Source: an uncultured Eubacteriales bacterium (GTDB taxonomy: Bacteria > Bacillota > Clostridia > Lachnospirales > Lachnospiraceae). From it: a stretch of 7,587 bases of DNA. A program made the translations under genes and the position numbers. Under the pieces are notes generated by a model, which saw only the letters and a list, made by a program, of their open reading frames with translations, was not told the DNA's origin and made no database searches. The stretch spans positions 1 to 7,587 of the forward strand of contig ONWL01000063.1 of the NCBI GenBank assembly GCA_900321525.1, read 5' to 3'. Of the stretch, positions 5,229 to 7,587 are shown piece after piece. The first letter of the stretch is position 1. The number at the start of each line of letters is the position of its first letter.

Positions 5229-6608
5229 ATGAAAAAAAATTGGATCAGAGTGATTGCAGGAATCATTGCTGTTGGCATGTTTTTTGCTGTAGTGACACAG
5301 CCGGCAAAGGCAATGTCTTTGAACGAGGCAACGGAATGGACAGAAAGTTTGCCGGAAGAAGGATGGCCACAGGCGCCGGAAATTCACAGCCAGGCGGCTA
5401 TTGTAGTGGAAATTGGAACAGGAGAATTGTTGTATGCAAAGAATGCAACAAAGAAAATGTATCCTGCCAGTACCACAAAATTATTGACTGCGTTGCTGAC
5501 ACTGGAACAGGGAAACCTGGATGATGTGATTTCCTATTCTTGGAAGGCGGTGAACAGCATTGGGCAAAATGCCAGTCATATTGGAATGCGGACGGGAGAG
5601 CAGCTTAGTGTGCGGGACAGTCTGTATGGTTTGTTGCTTCCATCCGCAAATGAGGCTGCCAATGCATTGGCAGAATATATAGCAGGCTCTACAGAAGAAT
5701 TTGTCCAATTGATGAATCAACGGGCAGCAGAACTTGGAGCGGTGAACTCGCATTTTTGCAATGCAAATGGTTTGCATGAAGAATCTCATTATACGTGCGC
5801 ATATGATTTGTATTTGATTATGAATGCCTGTGTAATGCGGGGAGATTTTATTGAAATTGATTCTGCACCGGCATATTTCAAACCGGCAGATGAGATCCTC
5901 CCGAAAGACATTCCTATGGGAACCACAAATATGCTGATCAAAAAAGAATCGGAATATTATAATGATGCAGTGATATGCGGCAAGACAGGGTATACGGCAG
6001 AAGCAGGTCGTGTACTTGTGACTTATGCGGCAAAGGACGACATGGAACTGATCTGTGTGGTGATGGGAGGAGAAAACCAGGAGCATTTTGAAGATACCAA
6101 TACATTGTTGGCATATGTATATGAAAATTTTAAGAAGACCCAGATCGGAGAGGGAGATGGGAGAAACGGTACCGACAGCCTGTTATATAGCACGCCTCTT
6201 GGGATTCCCAGAACCGGATACCAATTGGTGCATTTTCAGGGAAATGCCATGGGGATATTGCCAAAAGATACAAAGGCAGAAGAACTGGAACGTTCTTTTT
6301 TGACAATAGATGGAAAGAATTATCTGGAGTATCGGTTTCATGGGTATCTGGTCAGTCGTGTGCAGATGACAGAAAGCAGTGATGTGCAGACTTCCCCATT
6401 GTTTCGGCAAGTGTCACACTATCAGTCGGAAATGAGTAAGCCAGATGGCACTTTGCAGGTGGTGCATATTACTGCCATTGTATTAATGGCAATCATCGGG
6501 ATTCTGATACTGGCTCTGGTTTGGGCAGGCCGTCAGGACAAAAAATCTCATCATGGATCAAGAAATAAAGCAGGACAGATGAAACTTGACCGGCATATGA
6601 AATGGTAG
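5229..6608 (+). CDS. Serine-type D-alanyl-D-alanine carboxypeptidase (peptidase family S11, DacF/PBP5-like)
   Basis: A 459-residue low-molecular-weight penicillin-binding protein that removes the terminal D-alanine from peptidoglycan pentapeptides outside the membrane. A signal peptide (KK, then a hydrophobic core at 7-22, and a cleavage-like QPAKA ending at 28) is followed by the catalytic domain with all three active-site motifs: S81-T-T-K84, S139-A-N141 and K252-T-G254 (in CGKTGYT). A strong hydrophobic segment at 411-434 and a basic tail of about 25 residues suggest a C-terminal membrane anchor with the tail in the cytoplasm, rather than the amphipathic anchor of E. coli PBP5. ATG 5229 is chosen because GAGG (5218-5221) lies 7 bases upstream; ATG 5223 would be too close. 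It lies 47 bases after the DUF4446 gene and is probably co-transcribed. Whether it is vegetative or sporulation-specific cannot be told from sequence. Confidence 0.93.
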   Translation: MKKNWIRVIAGIIAVGMFFAVVTQPAKAMSLNEATEWTESLPEEGWPQAPEIHSQAAIVVEIGTGELLYAKNATKKMYPASTTKLLTALLTLEQGNLDDVISYSWKAVNSIGQNASHIGMRTGEQLSVRDSLYGLLLPSANEAANALAEYIAGSTEEFVQLMNQRAAELGAVNSHFCNANGLHEESHYTCAYDLYLIMNACVMRGDFIEIDSAPAYFKPADEILPKDIPMGTTNMLIKKESEYYNDAVICGKTGYTAEAGRVLVTYAAKDDMELICVVMGGENQEHFEDTNTLLAYVYENFKKTQIGEGDGRNGTDSLLYSTPLGIPRTGYQLVHFQGNAMGILPKDTKAEELERSFLTIDGKNYLEYRFHGYLVSRVQMTESSDVQTSPLFRQVSHYQSEMSKPDGTLQVVHITAIVLMAIIGILILALVWAGRQDKKSHHGSRNKAGQMKLDRHMKW

Positions 6609-6620
6609 TAGAAATATAAT

Positions 6621-6727
6621 AGGGCTGTGGCAAAAGTGATAAGCTCTCTTCCAGGCAGACAAGAGAAATCATAAAACGCTTGTACTACCTGGAAGAGGGA
6701 TATCAGGTTTTGTCTCAGCCCTTTTTG
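6621..6727 (+). terminator. Long hairpin terminator after the carboxypeptidase, possibly an element remnant
   Basis: AGGGCTG (6621-6627) pairs with CAGCCCT (6716-6722), followed by a T run at 6722-6726. Pairing continues inward: GGCAAAA (6629-6635) with TTTTGTC (6708-6714), TGATA (6637-6641) with TATCA (6701-6705), CTCTTCCAGG (6646-6655) with CCTGGAAGAG (6688-6697), and ACAAG (6659-6663) with CTTGT (6679-6683). The whole 102-nt block is thus one imperfect palindrome, far longer than a normal terminator. It sits in the gap between converging genes and should stop plus-strand transcripts; on the minus strand the exit sequence is AT-rich without a clean T run. Its size and GGGCTGTGGCAAAA-type end recall small inverted-repeat elements (MITE-like); I see no target duplication. 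Confidence 0.75.
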
Positions 6728-6755
6728 AAAGGGAGTTTGTGTGTACATCTATGGA

Positions 6756-6772
6756 ATTTTATCGTATAAAAT
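6756..6772. repeat. Small AT-only hairpin in the convergent intergenic gap
   Basis: ATTTTAT (6756-6762) and ATAAAAT (6766-6772) form a perfect 7-bp stem around CGT. There is no T tract on either side. Farther right, AGTAAC (6784-6789) pairs with GTTGCT (6796-6801) on the plus strand; read on the minus strand it is followed by a T-rich run and might act as a weak terminator for the exonuclease gene. Nothing else is evident in 6728-6830. Confidence 0.3.
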
Positions 6773-6830
6773 CATGAAAAAACAGTAACTGCCGGGTTGC
6801 TACAAAGTTTCTTCCTATTTATAGTAAGTT

Positions 6831-7587
6831 TCATTTCCTTCCGGCAGATGGTGTGGTTTGGGGATCGGACGCTTCTAAGTGCTTGCGCCGCTTCTCCCGT
6901 ACTTCTTCCCGTTTTTCTAAAATTTCATCAATGTCTTCCTGGGAAACCACTTTTGTGGTCTTTACTACATAAACATGATGATCTGAATCTGCTTTTTTCA
7001 ACCGAATTTTGCTGCGTACCCATCCATGCGTAGGACATTTACCGCCACAATAGTAATAGCGTCCCAGATAAGAAAACCAGGGAATGGTTTTTTTTATGGG
7101 GGTATTACACAAATAGCAAGTACAGGAAATGACTTCTTTGTCTGCAAAAGCAGCATCTTTATCTGGAAATACGCGGGAAACATACTTGGAGTAGGTATCA
7201 AATACCATGTGTACTTCCTCTGATTCATTGGCAGGCAGATGAAAATAGTCCAGTGAAAGGTACATATCTACCAGATGTCGGTCTAATTGTTGCATGACCA
7301 AAGCGGTGTAATATGCATCTGCATGGGCACGATGAAATTGCAGCGTTTCGGGCAGTTGCAATTCATCTGCGGCCGTTTCCAGGGAACAGCGTTTTTTGCC
7401 ATCACTGTATTGCAAACTGTATATTTTCTGCGTGTCACTGTAAAAAACAGGGTGTTTCAATGGACATTTCAAATGATAATAGTGAATATTGCGCAATAGT
7501 TCCGTAATATCCATAGGTCCCCAAGTACATAGAAGATAGTCTCCTGTAGTACTGCACCAATCCCAAAATTGTTTCATTACAGTGGCA
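6831..7587 (-). CDS. DEDDh-type 3'-5' exonuclease-like protein with Cys4 tail, C-terminal part
   Basis: A minus-strand gene that is open to the right edge; about 251 residues are visible and the N-terminus, with the first exonuclease motif (DxE), is outside. The codons before the methionine at 7577 are also open and the exonuclease fold has already begun, so that ATG is not the start. Counting from it, TWGPMDITELLRN (18-30) fits the Exo II motif with D23, and FHRAHADAYYTALV (81-94) fits Exo III epsilon with H82 and D87, as in DnaQ/RNase T-like nucleases. After this domain comes an extra region with CYLC (C154, C157) and CGGKC (C177, C181), a likely zinc-ribbon, then a charged helix REEVREKRRKH and a polar tail. 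The fold suggests processing of RNA or DNA 3' ends; the substrate is unknown. Stop TGA is at 6833-6831. Confidence 0.8.
   Translation of the reverse strand, partial: ATVMKQFWDWCSTTGDYLLCTWGPMDITELLRNIHYYHLKCPLKHPVFYSDTQKIYSLQYSDGKKRCSLETAADELQLPETLQFHRAHADAYYTALVMQQLDRHLVDMYLSLDYFHLPANESEEVHMVFDTYSKYVSRVFPDKDAAFADKEVISCTCYLCNTPIKKTIPWFSYLGRYYYCGGKCPTHGWVRSKIRLKKADSDHHVYVVKTTKVVSQEDIDEILEKREEVREKRRKHLEASDPQTTPSAGRK

Noticed and set aside
5481..6086. 201-codon minus-strand frame inside the carboxypeptidase gene
   Set aside because: It is a shadow of a well-supported gene with all catalytic motifs, and its Cys/His-rich translation resembles no protein family.

Overview
The window looks like a stretch of a Firmicutes chromosome near the replication origin, most likely from a Clostridia / Lachnospiraceae-type gut anaerobe. 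I infer this from the gene order mnmG - rsmG - parA - parB - DUF4446 protein, from TGTTCCACGTGGAACA-type parS sites, from strong GGAGG ribosome binding sites, and from moderate to low GC. Taxonomy is inferred from gene order and protein style, not from a search.

Layout on the plus strand: the 3' third of mnmG (tRNA wobble modification, 1-613); a 298-base spacer with two degenerate copies of a roughly 100-bp repeat; rsmG (16S rRNA G527 methyltransferase, 912-1640) with a parS site inside its coding sequence; two more parS sites directly after the rsmG stop; a 670-base spacer with hairpins and three 100-bp tandem repeats (1924-2224); a probable parA promoter near 2295; parA (2387-3166) and parB (3247-4158). 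A 507-base AT-rich gap with several inverted repeats follows, then a small single-pass membrane protein of the DUF4446 type (4666-5181) and, 47 bases later, a secreted, C-terminally anchored D-alanyl-D-alanine carboxypeptidase (5229-6608). A roughly 100-nt hairpin with a T tract (6621-6727) ends the plus-strand block. The last gene lies on the minus strand and runs off the right edge: the C-terminal part of a DEDDh-type 3'-5' exonuclease-like protein with a Cys4, zinc-ribbon-like tail.

Functionally the core is the ParABS origin segregation system: ParB loads on the three local parS sites and ParA is its ATPase partner. mnmG and rsmG are translation-fidelity genes that commonly sit beside it. 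The carboxypeptidase trims peptidoglycan stem peptides; the DUF4446 protein has no known role.

I found no defence island, prophage, CRISPR array, tRNA or complete transposase. The genes are ordinary core genes. The unexplained signal is in the spacers: a repeat family on both sides of rsmG, palindromes and a leader hairpin around the parA promoter, an inverted-repeat leader upstream of the DUF4446 gene, a hairpin covering the carboxypeptidase ribosome binding site, and a long terminal hairpin that may derive from a mobile element.
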